The notes under the pieces are model-generated. The model was not told where the DNA came from and did no database searches. It worked only from the letters and a program-made list of their open reading frames with translations. Shown one piece after another: positions 6,597-14,519 of a stretch of DNA of 22,803 nucleotides. Source of the stretch: Spirochaetaceae bacterium (GTDB lineage Bacteria; Spirochaetota; Spirochaetia; SZUA-6; Bin103); assembly GCA_028818385.1 (NCBI GenBank), contig JAPPNY010000053.1:1-22803 (forward strand), given 5' to 3'. The translations under genes were made by a program, and so were the position numbers. Position 1 is the stretch's first letter; each line of letters opens with the position of its first letter.

Positions 6597-8618
6597 CTAC
6601 ATGTCCTTGGACGATGCCCAGTACCACAGCTCCGGGTGGGAGGAGCCGGGATAGCGGCATTTGCCGTCCACGCACCAGCTCCCGGCCGCGTTGGCCAACT
6701 GGTTGTTGAGCACGCGCGGGTGGTACCACACCTGCCCGGCGATGCCGATCGTCCAGACCTCGTCGATCAGGATCTTCCAGATCTCCTTGCCGAGCTCGTA
6801 GCGCTCCTCGGCCGGGACTTCGCGGCCCTTGTCGTAGAGCTCCCACACCTTCAGGACGTCGGCGGCGGTCTCGGGATCCGGAGCCTCGCCCTTCTCGCCG
6901 CGGGTCTCGTAGTAGACGCCCCAGAGCTGCCCGTTGGTCGCGATGTTGGTCACCGGCAGCCCGGCGGCCGGGGCGCCACCGCCCCAGAAGTCCTCGGAGC
7001 CCCAGTTGGCGCCCCAGGAGAGCTGGTACTGGTTGTTCGCCCGCCACTGGCTCGCCTGCTCGTTCGCCATCACGGACAGGTTGATGTCCAGGTCCAGTTC
7101 CTTCATCTCCTCGACGAAGATCTCGGTCTGGCCTACCCAATCCGGATGCGTCTGCACGACGGCCAGGCTGATCGTCACGCGGTTGCCGCCGGGGGTCAGC
7201 CGGAACCCGTCCGAGTCGCGCTCGGTCAGCCCCAGCCCGTCCAGCAGCTCATTGGCCCGATCGGGGTCGTAGGTGTGCCACAGGGTCCGATACTCCGGGC
7301 CCGGGTTCATCGGGTGATGATCCGCCACCACCGGGGAGCCGGGCACGGCCAGACCGAGCATCCATGCCTCGTTGTACTGCTCGCGGTCGATGCCGAGTGA
7401 TACGGCGCGCCGGAAGTCCGCGGCGTTCAGCAGCGCCTCGATCTCCGGATCGCCGCGCCACGTGCGGTTGATGGAGATCATGGACGCGGAGCCGGCGTTG
7501 GCGTAGTCGAAGTAGACGTCGTAGTTGCCCCGGTCCTTGTTCTCGAGCATGAACGGCACCTGGTCGAGCTTCGGCAGCCGCCAGTTGAAGTCGTCCTGCC
7601 GGCCCGCGAGCCGCAGGTAGACCATGTCGCCCGTCTCCACCTTGGGCAGCTCCCAGGTGTCGATGTAGGGGAGCTGATTGCCGGCCGAGTCGACCGCATA
7701 GAAGTACGGGTTGCGCTCGACCTTCCACAGCGCGCTGGCGTTGAGGTTGCCTTCGACGGTCTTGTACGGGGTGATCACCGGCAGATCGGGGTTCAGGCCC
7801 CAGTTCATCTTGTTGCCGTACAGGCTCACCCAGCTTTCCAGCTCGGCGTCCGCGGCCATCTTGTCGACGGCGTCCTGGCCAGCGTACGCGGGATGGAACT
7901 GCTTCATGTAGTGGGCCGGGGCCACCGGGCCGCCGGGAAGCCAGAATCCCAGGGTGAATCCGCGGCCGATCGGGCAGAACGGACAGGCCATCTGCTCGGG
8001 GAAGGTCCAGTACGGCTCGTCGAACTCCCAGCGCAGCGTGTAGTCGTCGATGATCACCAGGCGGGCGGGCACGCCGTTGGGGGTGAGGCCCGGCTCCGGC
8101 TCGGGCTGGATCTCCGTGTTGCGGTAGACGTCCTCGTACCAGAAGCGCACGTCCTCGGTGGTCAGCGGGTGGCCGTCGGACCACTTCAGCCCTCTGCGCA
8201 GGTAGAGGGTCACCGACCGCGCGTCGTCGCTCTGCTCCCAGGACTTGGCCAGCGCCGGCACCAGCCTGCTGCCGGACGGATCCCAGAAGATGAACTTGTC
8301 GAACGCCGACGCGTTGCGGTTCAGAGCCTCGGTCGAGCCCAGGGTGGACATGACGATCGAGCCGCCGTAGGTACCGATGGAGCCGCCTTCGACGACGAGC
8401 AGATCCTCGCGCACCGGCAACCGTTCTTCGACCGGCGGCAGCTCGCCGGCAGCCACCTTGGCGGCCAGGTCGGGCGCCTCGCTGAACGAGGTCGGGTAGT
8501 CGGCCACGTCCAGCACGTAGTTGGGCGGCGTGTACTCACGGCTGAGTCTCGCCGTCTGTGCCAGGACGAGTCCGGGCACCAGCGCGGCGAGCGCGATGAG
8601 GGGGGCGATTCGTTTCAT
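6597..8618 (-). CDS. ABC transporter substrate-binding protein, family 5 (SBP_bac_5)
   Basis: This 673-residue periplasmic binding protein belongs to the peptide/nickel family. The signal peptide (residues 1-20, MKRIAPLIALAALVPGLVLA) has no lipobox Cys, so a soluble periplasmic protein is expected. Family 5 features are LVPALAKSWEQSDD, then LRRGLKWSDGHPLTTEDVRF with W146-S-D-G149, then FRRAVSLGIDR and LDGLGL. It is longer than E. coli DppA (about 535), as in a subgroup common in uncultured marine bacteria. Two Cys pairs (CPFC and WCVDGKC) could form disulfides. The start at ATG 8618 is secure, with AAGGAG at 8625-8630. It is first in the operon, downstream of a candidate sigma-70 promoter at 8675-8703. 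The ligand is unknown; it may be a peptide or, as in some family members, an oligosaccharide or other solute. Confidence 0.93.
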   Translation of the reverse strand: MKRIAPLIALAALVPGLVLAQTARLSREYTPPNYVLDVADYPTSFSEAPDLAAKVAAGELPPVEERLPVREDLLVVEGGSIGTYGGSIVMSTLGSTEALNRNASAFDKFIFWDPSGSRLVPALAKSWEQSDDARSVTLYLRRGLKWSDGHPLTTEDVRFWYEDVYRNTEIQPEPEPGLTPNGVPARLVIIDDYTLRWEFDEPYWTFPEQMACPFCPIGRGFTLGFWLPGGPVAPAHYMKQFHPAYAGQDAVDKMAADAELESWVSLYGNKMNWGLNPDLPVITPYKTVEGNLNASALWKVERNPYFYAVDSAGNQLPYIDTWELPKVETGDMVYLRLAGRQDDFNWRLPKLDQVPFMLENKDRGNYDVYFDYANAGSASMISINRTWRGDPEIEALLNAADFRRAVSLGIDREQYNEAWMLGLAVPGSPVVADHHPMNPGPEYRTLWHTYDPDRANELLDGLGLTERDSDGFRLTPGGNRVTISLAVVQTHPDWVGQTEIFVEEMKELDLDINLSVMANEQASQWRANNQYQLSWGANWGSEDFWGGGAPAAGLPVTNIATNGQLWGVYYETRGEKGEAPDPETAADVLKVWELYDKGREVPAEERYELGKEIWKILIDEVWTIGIAGQVWYHPRVLNNQLANAAGSWCVDGKCRYPGSSHPELWYWASSKDM

Positions 8619-8624
8619 ATCGGT

Positions 8625-8630
8625 CTCCTT
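8625..8630 (-). promoter_or_regulatory. Shine-Dalgarno site AAGGAG
   Basis: A consensus AAGGAG lies 6 bases upstream of ATG 8618 and fixes the start of the binding protein. It is the strongest ribosome-binding site in the window, consistent with a highly expressed gene. Confidence 0.8.
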
Positions 8631-8674
8631 GCGGTCGAGATCCAGGCCGCCCCCTCCCGCGCGACCAAGGCCCG

Positions 8675-8703
8675 ATCATCGTCCAGGCCCGGCAGGGGGT
8701 CAA
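8675..8703 (-). promoter_or_regulatory. candidate sigma-70 promoter of importer operon 1
   Basis: On the minus strand TTGACC (8703-8698; 5 of 6 matches to TTGACA) is followed after 17 bases by GATGAT (8680-8675; 4 of 6 matches to TATAAT). Transcription would start near 8668, giving a leader of about 50 bases before ATG 8618. It lies in the 138-base divergent gap. Confidence 0.35.
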
Positions 8704-8756
8704 GCGACCGTACCTGACCGACGGCTCTACGGGCTATCCTCGCCAGTCGAGACGGG

Positions 8757-9446
8757 ATGCCTCAGGTGCCTGGCGCAGTTGCAGATCGACAGTCCCGACG
8801 AGCGCGAATTGAAACGAGATCGTCGCGAGTCATACTCCTGAACGGACCGAGCAGCTCCGGAAAGACGACCCTGGGGCGCGCCGTACAGTGCGCTCTGGGC
8901 TCGCCGTTCTTCTACTTTTCTTCCGATCAGCTCGTCGATGCGGACGTTCTACCGTCCGTGGATCGCACGGCGAAGACCGGGGAGTGGTCGTGGCGGATCA
9001 TCAGGCCGCGCTTCTTCGACGGATTCCACCGCTGTGCCGCGGCGATCGCCGATGCCGGCAACGACATGATCATCGAGCACGTGATCGAGTTCCGTAGCTG
9101 GTACGTCGATCTGGTGACGCTGCTGCGTCATCACTCGGTGTTCTTCGTCGGCGTACACTGTGAGATCAGCGAGTTGGAGCGAAGAGAACAACTTCGGGGT
9201 GATCGAAGAGTCGGCGAGGGCCGCTTGCATCTGGAGGATGGCGTGCACACGTGGGGCCGCTACGACATCGAGGTCGATACCTCCCGCTTGTCCCGTGACA
9301 GGGCGAGAGACAGAGTGGTCGAGGGCTTTCGGCGCCACGATCCCGCGTGTAGTGCGTTCCGGTCGGCATGGTTCGATCTGGAGCGGGGAGGATCCTTGAC
9401 ACCTTCCGTCCCATCGGCCCGTAGTTCGGCATGTATCGGCTCCTGA
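8757..9446 (+). CDS. chloramphenicol phosphotransferase-like P-loop kinase
   Basis: This 229-residue protein resembles the CPT family (PF07931), named for the Streptomyces enzyme that phosphorylates chloramphenicol. Walker A GPSSSGKTT is at 30-38. D57 in SSDQLVDA sits where CPT has its catalytic Asp. The later C-x5-E-R-R-E-x2-RGDR stretch (about 139-154) and YDIEVDTSRLS match the nucleotide-lid and C-terminal family signatures. The first about 24 residues are Arg-rich, and the true start could be the GTG at 8766. The last about 35 residues are not family-like and overlap the next gene by 16 bases. Most CPT-like proteins outside antibiotic producers have no known substrate, so resistance should not be assumed. 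It is divergent from the importer operon. Confidence 0.8.
   Translation: MPQVPGAVADRQSRRARIETRSSRVILLNGPSSSGKTTLGRAVQCALGSPFFYFSSDQLVDADVLPSVDRTAKTGEWSWRIIRPRFFDGFHRCAAAIADAGNDMIIEHVIEFRSWYVDLVTLLRHHSVFFVGVHCEISELERREQLRGDRRVGEGRLHLEDGVHTWGRYDIEVDTSRLSRDRARDRVVEGFRRHDPACSAFRSAWFDLERGGSLTPSVPSARSSACIGS
9396..9425 (+). promoter_or_regulatory. possible promoter giving a leaderless transcript
   Basis: A perfect -35 hexamer TTGACA (9396-9401) is followed after 18 bases by a weak -10 match CGTAGT (9420-9425). A start about 6 bases later would fall on the ATG at 9431. The gene there has no Shine-Dalgarno site and an in-frame TAG at 9422-9424, so leaderless translation is possible. Confidence 0.22.
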
Positions 9447-10726
9447 AAGCACGCGAGTCCGATCCCGTGCGCGTCGCCGTGATCGGCGCAGGCAAGTTCT
9501 CCTCCATGTTCCTGGCGCAGGTGCGCACCGCGCCGGGCATGCGCGTCGTGGGCGTGTGCGATCTGGCCCCGGAGCGGGCGCAGGCCACGCTGCGGCGGTC
9601 GGGCTGGAGCGCTGAGGAGATCGCGGCGATCGGCTTGTTTCCGGACGCGGACAGCGTGATCCGCCATGACGATCCCGAAGTGGTGGTCGAGGCGACCGGC
9701 GATCCGGTCGCCGGGGTGCGCCACGCGCTGGCCTGCATCGCCGCCGGCCGGCACGTGGTCATGGTCAACGTGGAGGCGGACGTGCTGGCCGGCCCGCTGC
9801 TGGCTCGCCGCGCGGCTCAGGCCGGGACCGTGTACTCGCTGGCCTACGGCGATCAGCCGGCCCTGATCGTGGAGCTGGCGGAATGGGCGCGCACCTGCGG
9901 GTTCGAGGTGGTGTGCGCCGGCAAGGGCACCAAGTACCTGCCGGCATTCCACGCCTCCACGCCGGACACCGTCTGGCAGCACTACGGGATCAGCCCGGAG
10001 CGCGCAGCGAGCGGCGGCATGAACGCCAGGATGTTCAACTCCTTCCTGGACGGCACCAAGTCCGCGATCGAGATGGCCGCGGTGGCGAACGCGACCGGGC
10101 TGCGGCCGGCGGCCGGCGGGCTGTGCTTTCCTCCGTGCGGGAGCGACGAGTTGGCCGAGACGCTGAAACCGGCCGGCGACGGCGGAACGCTGCCGCACGC
10201 GGGCGCGGTGGAGGTGGTCTCGTCACTGCGGCGTGACGGCAGTCCAGTCGAGCGCGATCTGCGCTGGGGCGTGTACGTGACGTTCGCCGCCCCGTCGGAC
10301 TATGCGGCGGCCTGCTTCGGCGAGTACGGCGTCCCCACCGATCGGAGCGGCCGGTACGCGGCGCTGTATCGCCCGGCGCACCTGATCGGGCTGGAGCTCG
10401 GCATCAGCATCGCCTCCGCGGCGCTGCGTGGCGAGCCGACCGGCGCTCCCGAAGGGTTCGCCGCCGACGTGGTGGCGGTCGCCAAGCGCGACCTGGGCGA
10501 AGGAGAAGTGCTGGACGGCGAGGGCGGCTCGACCGTCTGGGGACGCCTGATGCCGGCCGCCGACGCCTTGGCAGCGGATGCCCTGCCGATCGGCCTGGCG
10601 GCGGGCGGCACCCTCAAGCGGCCGGTCGCGGCCGGCGAGACGGTCGCGCGCGTCGACGTGGAGATGCACGTTCCCGCCGATGTCCTGGAACTCCGCCGGG
10701 AGATGGAGCGCCGGGCGGCTGCCTGA
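9431..10726 (+). CDS. NAD(P)-binding oxidoreductase with SAF domain (homoserine dehydrogenase-like)
   Basis: This 431-residue protein matches the predicted homoserine-dehydrogenase-like family with a C-terminal SAF domain (COG4091 type). An N-terminal Rossmann fold begins at VRVAVIGAGKFSSMF (13-27). Its dinucleotide loop is G19-A-G21-K-F-S24, with Ser in place of the third Gly of GxGxxG. A central catalytic-like domain contains CAGKGTKYLP and AAVANATGLRP. The C-terminal about 80 residues (AKRDLGEGEVLDGEGG... LPIGLAAGGTLKRPVAAGE) form the SAF/antifreeze-like fold. An in-frame TAG at 9422-9424 limits the start to ATG 9431 or GTG 9467; I chose 9431 because MYRLL-type N-termini are usual in the family. 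It probably oxidises or rearranges a sugar-derived or hydroxy-acid substrate; the exact reaction is unknown. Its stop is one base from that of the convergent methyltransferase gene. Confidence 0.87.
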   Translation: MYRLLKARESDPVRVAVIGAGKFSSMFLAQVRTAPGMRVVGVCDLAPERAQATLRRSGWSAEEIAAIGLFPDADSVIRHDDPEVVVEATGDPVAGVRHALACIAAGRHVVMVNVEADVLAGPLLARRAAQAGTVYSLAYGDQPALIVELAEWARTCGFEVVCAGKGTKYLPAFHASTPDTVWQHYGISPERAASGGMNARMFNSFLDGTKSAIEMAAVANATGLRPAAGGLCFPPCGSDELAETLKPAGDGGTLPHAGAVEVVSSLRRDGSPVERDLRWGVYVTFAAPSDYAAACFGEYGVPTDRSGRYAALYRPAHLIGLELGISIASAALRGEPTGAPEGFAADVVAVAKRDLGEGEVLDGEGGSTVWGRLMPAADALAADALPIGLAAGGTLKRPVAAGETVARVDVEMHVPADVLELRREMERRAAA

Positions 10727-10727
10727 A

Positions 10728-11438
10728 CTACATGGGTTGCTGGTGCGCTTGGAGGCGGAAGATCCATGCCTCCCATGCCAGGGTGCGGGCGGAGAAGATG
10801 TGCTGGAAGCCGGCGGCCGCGATGGTGGCCGCGGTTCGCTGCCAGTCGTGATAGTAGGGGTGGAAGGAGCTGCGCAGCAGCTTGAGCAGGGCGATGCCGA
10901 GCCGCCACGCGGCGGCTACGAGCCAGTGCGGCCGCGGAACCACCACCGCGTACAGGCGCTGTGCGCGCTCCAGGGACACCGCCAGCAGCGTGTCGATCTC
11001 CGGGTAGCAGCACAGCACCTTGTCCAGCAGCACCACGGCCGCCGGCGACAGCTCCTCGGCCCGTTCCACCGCGTCGCCGACCAGGTAGGTGGTTCGCGGC
11101 GCCACGCCGGTGCGCTCCGCGGTGGCTCGCGCCTGTTCGATCATGCCGCCCGAGATGTCGATGCCGACCGCGCTGGCCGCGCCGGCGCCCAGCACGCGCC
11201 GCTGCAGTTCGCCGGTTCCACAGCCGATCTCCAGGATCGAGGCGCCGGTGACGCCGGCCGCGGTCAATCCTGCCAGCAACGTGCGCTGCACCGGCTCCGG
11301 CCCGCGCCGGCGGTAGCGGCGCGCGATGCGCGAGGCCTGGCGCGTGAAGAAGGGATCGGTTCCGGGGCACGCCCCGCTGCCGCGCCGACGACGCTCCGGT
11401 CCTTCGCGGCCGGTTGCGGACGAGCAGCCACAGGCCAT
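10728..11438 (-). CDS. class I SAM-dependent methyltransferase, BchM/ChlM-like
   Basis: This 236-residue protein contains the SAM-binding motif I ILEIGCGTG (about 68-76) and motif II VGIDISGGMIEQA. The stretch LLDKVLCCYPEIDTLL, then RAQRLYAVVVPRPHW, is characteristic of a methyltransferase group related to Mg-protoporphyrin O-methyltransferase but found in non-photosynthetic bacteria. The FFTRQASRIARRYRRRG segment before motif I is also typical. The substrate is unknown and no tetrapyrrole genes are nearby. The start at ATG 11438 lies 7 bases after the glnE stop, so the two genes are probably co-transcribed. The first about 28 residues (Cys-, Gly- and Arg-rich) are not clearly family sequence, and the start may be further in. 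It converges on the SAF oxidoreductase gene with one base between stops. Confidence 0.82.
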   Translation of the reverse strand: MACGCSSATGREGPERRRRGSGACPGTDPFFTRQASRIARRYRRRGPEPVQRTLLAGLTAAGVTGASILEIGCGTGELQRRVLGAGAASAVGIDISGGMIEQARATAERTGVAPRTTYLVGDAVERAEELSPAAVVLLDKVLCCYPEIDTLLAVSLERAQRLYAVVVPRPHWLVAAAWRLGIALLKLLRSSFHPYYHDWQRTAATIAAAGFQHIFSARTLAWEAWIFRLQAHQQPM

Positions 11439-11445
11439 GCGCGCG

Positions 11446-14394
11446 CTATGGAGTCAGGCCGATGCGGCGCCGATAGATGTCGAACGCCGCCGCCTGCGTC
11501 TCGCGGAGCTTCGCGTCCAGCTCGTCGAGTCCGGCGCACTCCAGGGCGGTCGCCAGCTTCAGCCGCATCGGTTCCGGGGCGTCGCGCACCGGAGCTCCCT
11601 GGCTCCACGTCAGGCGGAGCATGGCCTGCATCGTCCGCTGCATCCGCACCGCGCCGGCGAGGAAACGGGCCTCTTCCTCCGGGATGACGCCGGCGGCGCC
11701 CAGGGCATCGAAGCAGGACGCCGTCGCTCCCACGAGCACCTCCGGCGACTCGTGCGCATGGCGCAGGCGCAGGTACTGGGCCAGGGACTCGAGGTCCACC
11801 AGCCCTCCGCGCACGTGCTGGACGTCGAACGGGTCCTGCGAGGGATGTCCGGCGGCGATCGCCTCGCGCCGGCGCGCCACGTCTTCGAGCAGCCGCGCAG
11901 GGTCGCGCGGGCTGGCAAGCGCTCCCTCGATCGCCGCGGTGACCGCCGCGGACGTGGCCGGGTCGCCGCAGACGACGCTGGCACGGGTCAGCGACATGAG
12001 CTCCGGGGTCGACGCCGCGCCCGTGTGATCGTCCCTGAACTCGTCGAGCGTCGACACCGGCAGCTCGATCTCCCCTGACGTCCGCAGGCGCTCGTCCAGC
12101 TCGTAGAGCCGGCCGTACGTCGATGGACTGCGGAGAAGGGAGGTCAGTTCGCTGGCTGCGTCTCGGTAGAAGGTCGGAGCGTCGATGGGCGTCGCGCCCG
12201 CGGTCCTCGCCCCGGCCTCGAAGTCCGCCGCGAGCAACAGGTCCAGGTCGGAGCCGAAGGTCATCTCCCCAGCGCCGAGCCGGCCCCTTGCCACGACCGC
12301 GCAGCCGCCGCCCGGCACCGGTCCGTGCCGTTCGTGCAGCCCGTCCAGCACGTCAGCGAGCAGGCGCTCGATGACCGCCCCGGCGACGTCGCACAGGGCC
12401 GCGGACGCCTCGTCCACGGTGACCAGGTTCTCGAGCGCCTGCACGGCCACCTGGAACCGGCGGTCGCCGGCCCAGGCGGCCACCTGCTCGACCCGCTCCG
12501 CGGCGTCCCGCCGGCCGGCCAGGCGCTCGTCGAGCTCGCGGGCCAACTCATCCCGCTCGGGGATCGGCAGGAAGAACGACGGGTCCAGGACTGCCTGCAG
12601 AAGCCGGGGATTGCCCTCCAGGACGTCGGCCATGCGGGGGGCGCTGCCCATCACGACGGCGATGAGGTTGAGGAGCCAGGTGTTGGCCCGGAGCATGGAG
12701 AAGAAGGCGAGGTCTTCCGGCAGGGCCGCCAGGAAGCGATCCATGCGAGCCAGGGCGCGGTCGGGATCGGGGGTCCTGGCCAGCGCGTCGACGATCTCGT
12801 GGAGGATCTCGCGGATGATGGTGCGGGCACGTTCCGAACCGGTCGACTCATGCCGTCCTTCCGCCCAGCCCCGGAAGATCGCGATGGCCGCGGGAGCCCG
12901 CGTGAACCCAGCCGCTTCCAGCTTGGCGATGGCGTCCGGGTGCTCGTCCGGTCCGTCCAGGAGGACGGCGGTGATGTCCTGCTCGCTCTCGGGGACGTTG
13001 AAGCGGGTGCGGTAGAGGTCGTGGACCTCGCCCGCCACGGACTCGATCCGGCGCACCAGCTCCTCTGCCGAGGCAAGTCCCATGAAGGCGGCGATGTGCT
13101 CCAGCCCTTCGTCGGAATCCGGAAGCACCTGCGTCTGCGCGTCGTTGACCATCTGCAGGCGGTGCTCGACGCGCCGCAGAAACAGGTAGGCGTCGCGCAG
13201 GGCCGCCGTTTCCCGTGGCATGATGTGGTGCTCGCCATCCAGCGTCTCCAGCATCGCCAGCAGTCGGGAACCGCGCAGCCGGCGGTTGCGGCCGCCGTGG
13301 GCCAATTGGTGCATGTGCACGAAGAACTCGATCTCGCGGATGCCGCCGCGGCCGAGCTTGACGTTGTGGCCGGCGGCGCGGACGGCGCCGTGGCCGTGGA
13401 AGTCGTGGATCTGCTGGCTCACCGAACGGATCTCCTCGACGGAGGTGAAGTCCAGCGCCTCGTCCCAGATGAACGGCGAAAGCCGCTCCAGGTAGGCCGC
13501 GCCGGCCGTCAGGTCGCCGGCGACGGGCCGCGCCTTGATGAGCGCCGTCCGCTCCCAGGTCCGCCCGAAGCGCCGGTAGTAGTTCAGGGCGAAGTCGACG
13601 GTGATGGCGACCGGCGTGGATGACGGGTCGGGGCGCAGCCGGAGGTCGGTGCGGAACACGTAGCCGTCGGCGGTGCGCGTCTGCAGGATGCGGACCAGGT
13701 CCTGCGTGACCCGCACGTAGCAGTCGCTGAGGGTTCGGGAACCCGTGTAGCGGACCGACTCCGGGTCGAAGAGGACGATCAGGTCGATGTCGGACGAGTA
13801 GTTGAGCTCGCGGGAGCCGTGCTTGCCCATCGCCAGGACGAAGTACCCCCACCGGTCCCCGTCCGGCCGTTCCAGGTCGCCGCGCTCGACCCGGTCCAGG
13901 AGCAGGTGGGAGACCGTCAGGCGCACGGCGTGGTCGGCCATGTCGGACAGCAACTCCGCGCACTCCATGACGCCGTGGATGCCGAAGCAATCGTACGCGG
14001 CCGCGAGGACTGCCACGCGGTTCCGCTGGCGGCGCAGGAAGGTCATCAGTTGGTCGCGCTCCATGGCGGGATCCGCGGCGGCCAGGTCGCCGCGCACGCG
14101 GCCGGTGATGGCGTCGGGAGTCTGGTCCACGAGCGCCTGGGTGAGCTCTAGGTCGCGCTGCAGCAGGAGGCTCAGGTGCGGGCTGTTGCCGCAGAGGAAC
14201 GAGAAGAACGCCTGTCCCGCGGGCGTCTCCAGCGCCGCTCCGAGCGCGTCCCTTCCCTCGCGGGCCGCGCCGTCGCGCAGCCGGTCGATGCCGGCCTCGG
14301 CCTGGTCCTGGTGGTGCGGGCGCAGCGTGTCGAAACCGTCAGCCTGAGATGCCAGCGCCAGAACGCTGGGCGATGTGGGGTGGGCGATGATCAA
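11446..14394 (-). CDS. glnE: bifunctional glutamine synthetase adenylyltransferase/deadenylase
   Basis: GlnE adenylylates glutamine synthetase to switch it off when nitrogen is plentiful, and removes AMP when nitrogen is scarce, under PII control. At 982 residues it is full length (E. coli about 946). Both nucleotidyltransferase domains look intact. The N-terminal deadenylase has GSRELNYSSDIDL, with D202 and D204 as metal ligands. The C-terminal adenylyltransferase has GRLGAGEMTFGSDLDL, with D716 and D718. The KLGRGGIREIEFFVHMHQL motif follows the first domain. No ATG exists near the N-terminus. TTG at 14394 is the best start, but the AGGAG at 14397-14401 leaves only 2 bases of spacing, so the true start is uncertain. 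No glnA or glnB is in the window. A methyltransferase gene follows within 7 bases. Confidence 0.95.
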   Translation of the reverse strand: MIIAHPTSPSVLALASQADGFDTLRPHHQDQAEAGIDRLRDGAAREGRDALGAALETPAGQAFFSFLCGNSPHLSLLLQRDLELTQALVDQTPDAITGRVRGDLAAADPAMERDQLMTFLRRQRNRVAVLAAAYDCFGIHGVMECAELLSDMADHAVRLTVSHLLLDRVERGDLERPDGDRWGYFVLAMGKHGSRELNYSSDIDLIVLFDPESVRYTGSRTLSDCYVRVTQDLVRILQTRTADGYVFRTDLRLRPDPSSTPVAITVDFALNYYRRFGRTWERTALIKARPVAGDLTAGAAYLERLSPFIWDEALDFTSVEEIRSVSQQIHDFHGHGAVRAAGHNVKLGRGGIREIEFFVHMHQLAHGGRNRRLRGSRLLAMLETLDGEHHIMPRETAALRDAYLFLRRVEHRLQMVNDAQTQVLPDSDEGLEHIAAFMGLASAEELVRRIESVAGEVHDLYRTRFNVPESEQDITAVLLDGPDEHPDAIAKLEAAGFTRAPAAIAIFRGWAEGRHESTGSERARTIIREILHEIVDALARTPDPDRALARMDRFLAALPEDLAFFSMLRANTWLLNLIAVVMGSAPRMADVLEGNPRLLQAVLDPSFFLPIPERDELARELDERLAGRRDAAERVEQVAAWAGDRRFQVAVQALENLVTVDEASAALCDVAGAVIERLLADVLDGLHERHGPVPGGGCAVVARGRLGAGEMTFGSDLDLLLAADFEAGARTAGATPIDAPTFYRDAASELTSLLRSPSTYGRLYELDERLRTSGEIELPVSTLDEFRDDHTGAASTPELMSLTRASVVCGDPATSAAVTAAIEGALASPRDPARLLEDVARRREAIAAGHPSQDPFDVQHVRGGLVDLESLAQYLRLRHAHESPEVLVGATASCFDALGAAGVIPEEEARFLAGAVRMQRTMQAMLRLTWSQGAPVRDAPEPMRLKLATALECAGLDELDAKLRETQAAAFDIYRRRIGLTP

Positions 14395-14396
14395 CG

Positions 14397-14401
14397 CTCC
14401 T
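14397..14401 (-). promoter_or_regulatory. AGGAG upstream of glnE, unusual spacing
   Basis: AGGAG on the minus strand ends two bases before the TTG codon at 14394. Spacing of 5-9 bases would place initiation at one of the ATC codons (second or third codon), which are rarely used as starts. Either the site is coincidental or glnE initiates inefficiently. Confidence 0.35.
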
Positions 14402-14464
14402 GACCGGTGGTGTGCATGATGCGCGTGAGCGTGGCACGACTCGGCGTTCGATGGCCACGCGACG

Positions 14465-14482
14465 CGCGGCTTCTCCGCCGCG
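14465..14482 (+). promoter_or_regulatory. small hairpin upstream of DUF4432 gene
   Basis: CGCGGC (14465-14470) and GCCGCG (14477-14482) form a 6-bp stem with a TTCTCC loop, in the glnE/DUF4432 divergent gap. It is followed by TT only. It could be a leader structure or chance in GC-rich DNA. Confidence 0.2.
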
Positions 14483-14519
14483 TTGCCACCGGCACGTCCC
14501 CTCGCTATGGTCGGCGGTC

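Noticed and set aside
5488..6654. 388-residue plus-strand open frame opposite the DppB-type permease
   Set aside because: The His/Gln/Asp-rich translation is what results from reading membrane-protein codons on the opposite strand.
8757..9446. Antibiotic resistance gene
   Set aside because: Similarity to chloramphenicol phosphotransferase gives a fold and chemistry, not a substrate; the context is metabolic.
12325..13623. 432-residue plus-strand open frame inside glnE
   Set aside because: It is antisense to a conserved region of glnE, with biased Arg/Val/His-rich composition and no family features.
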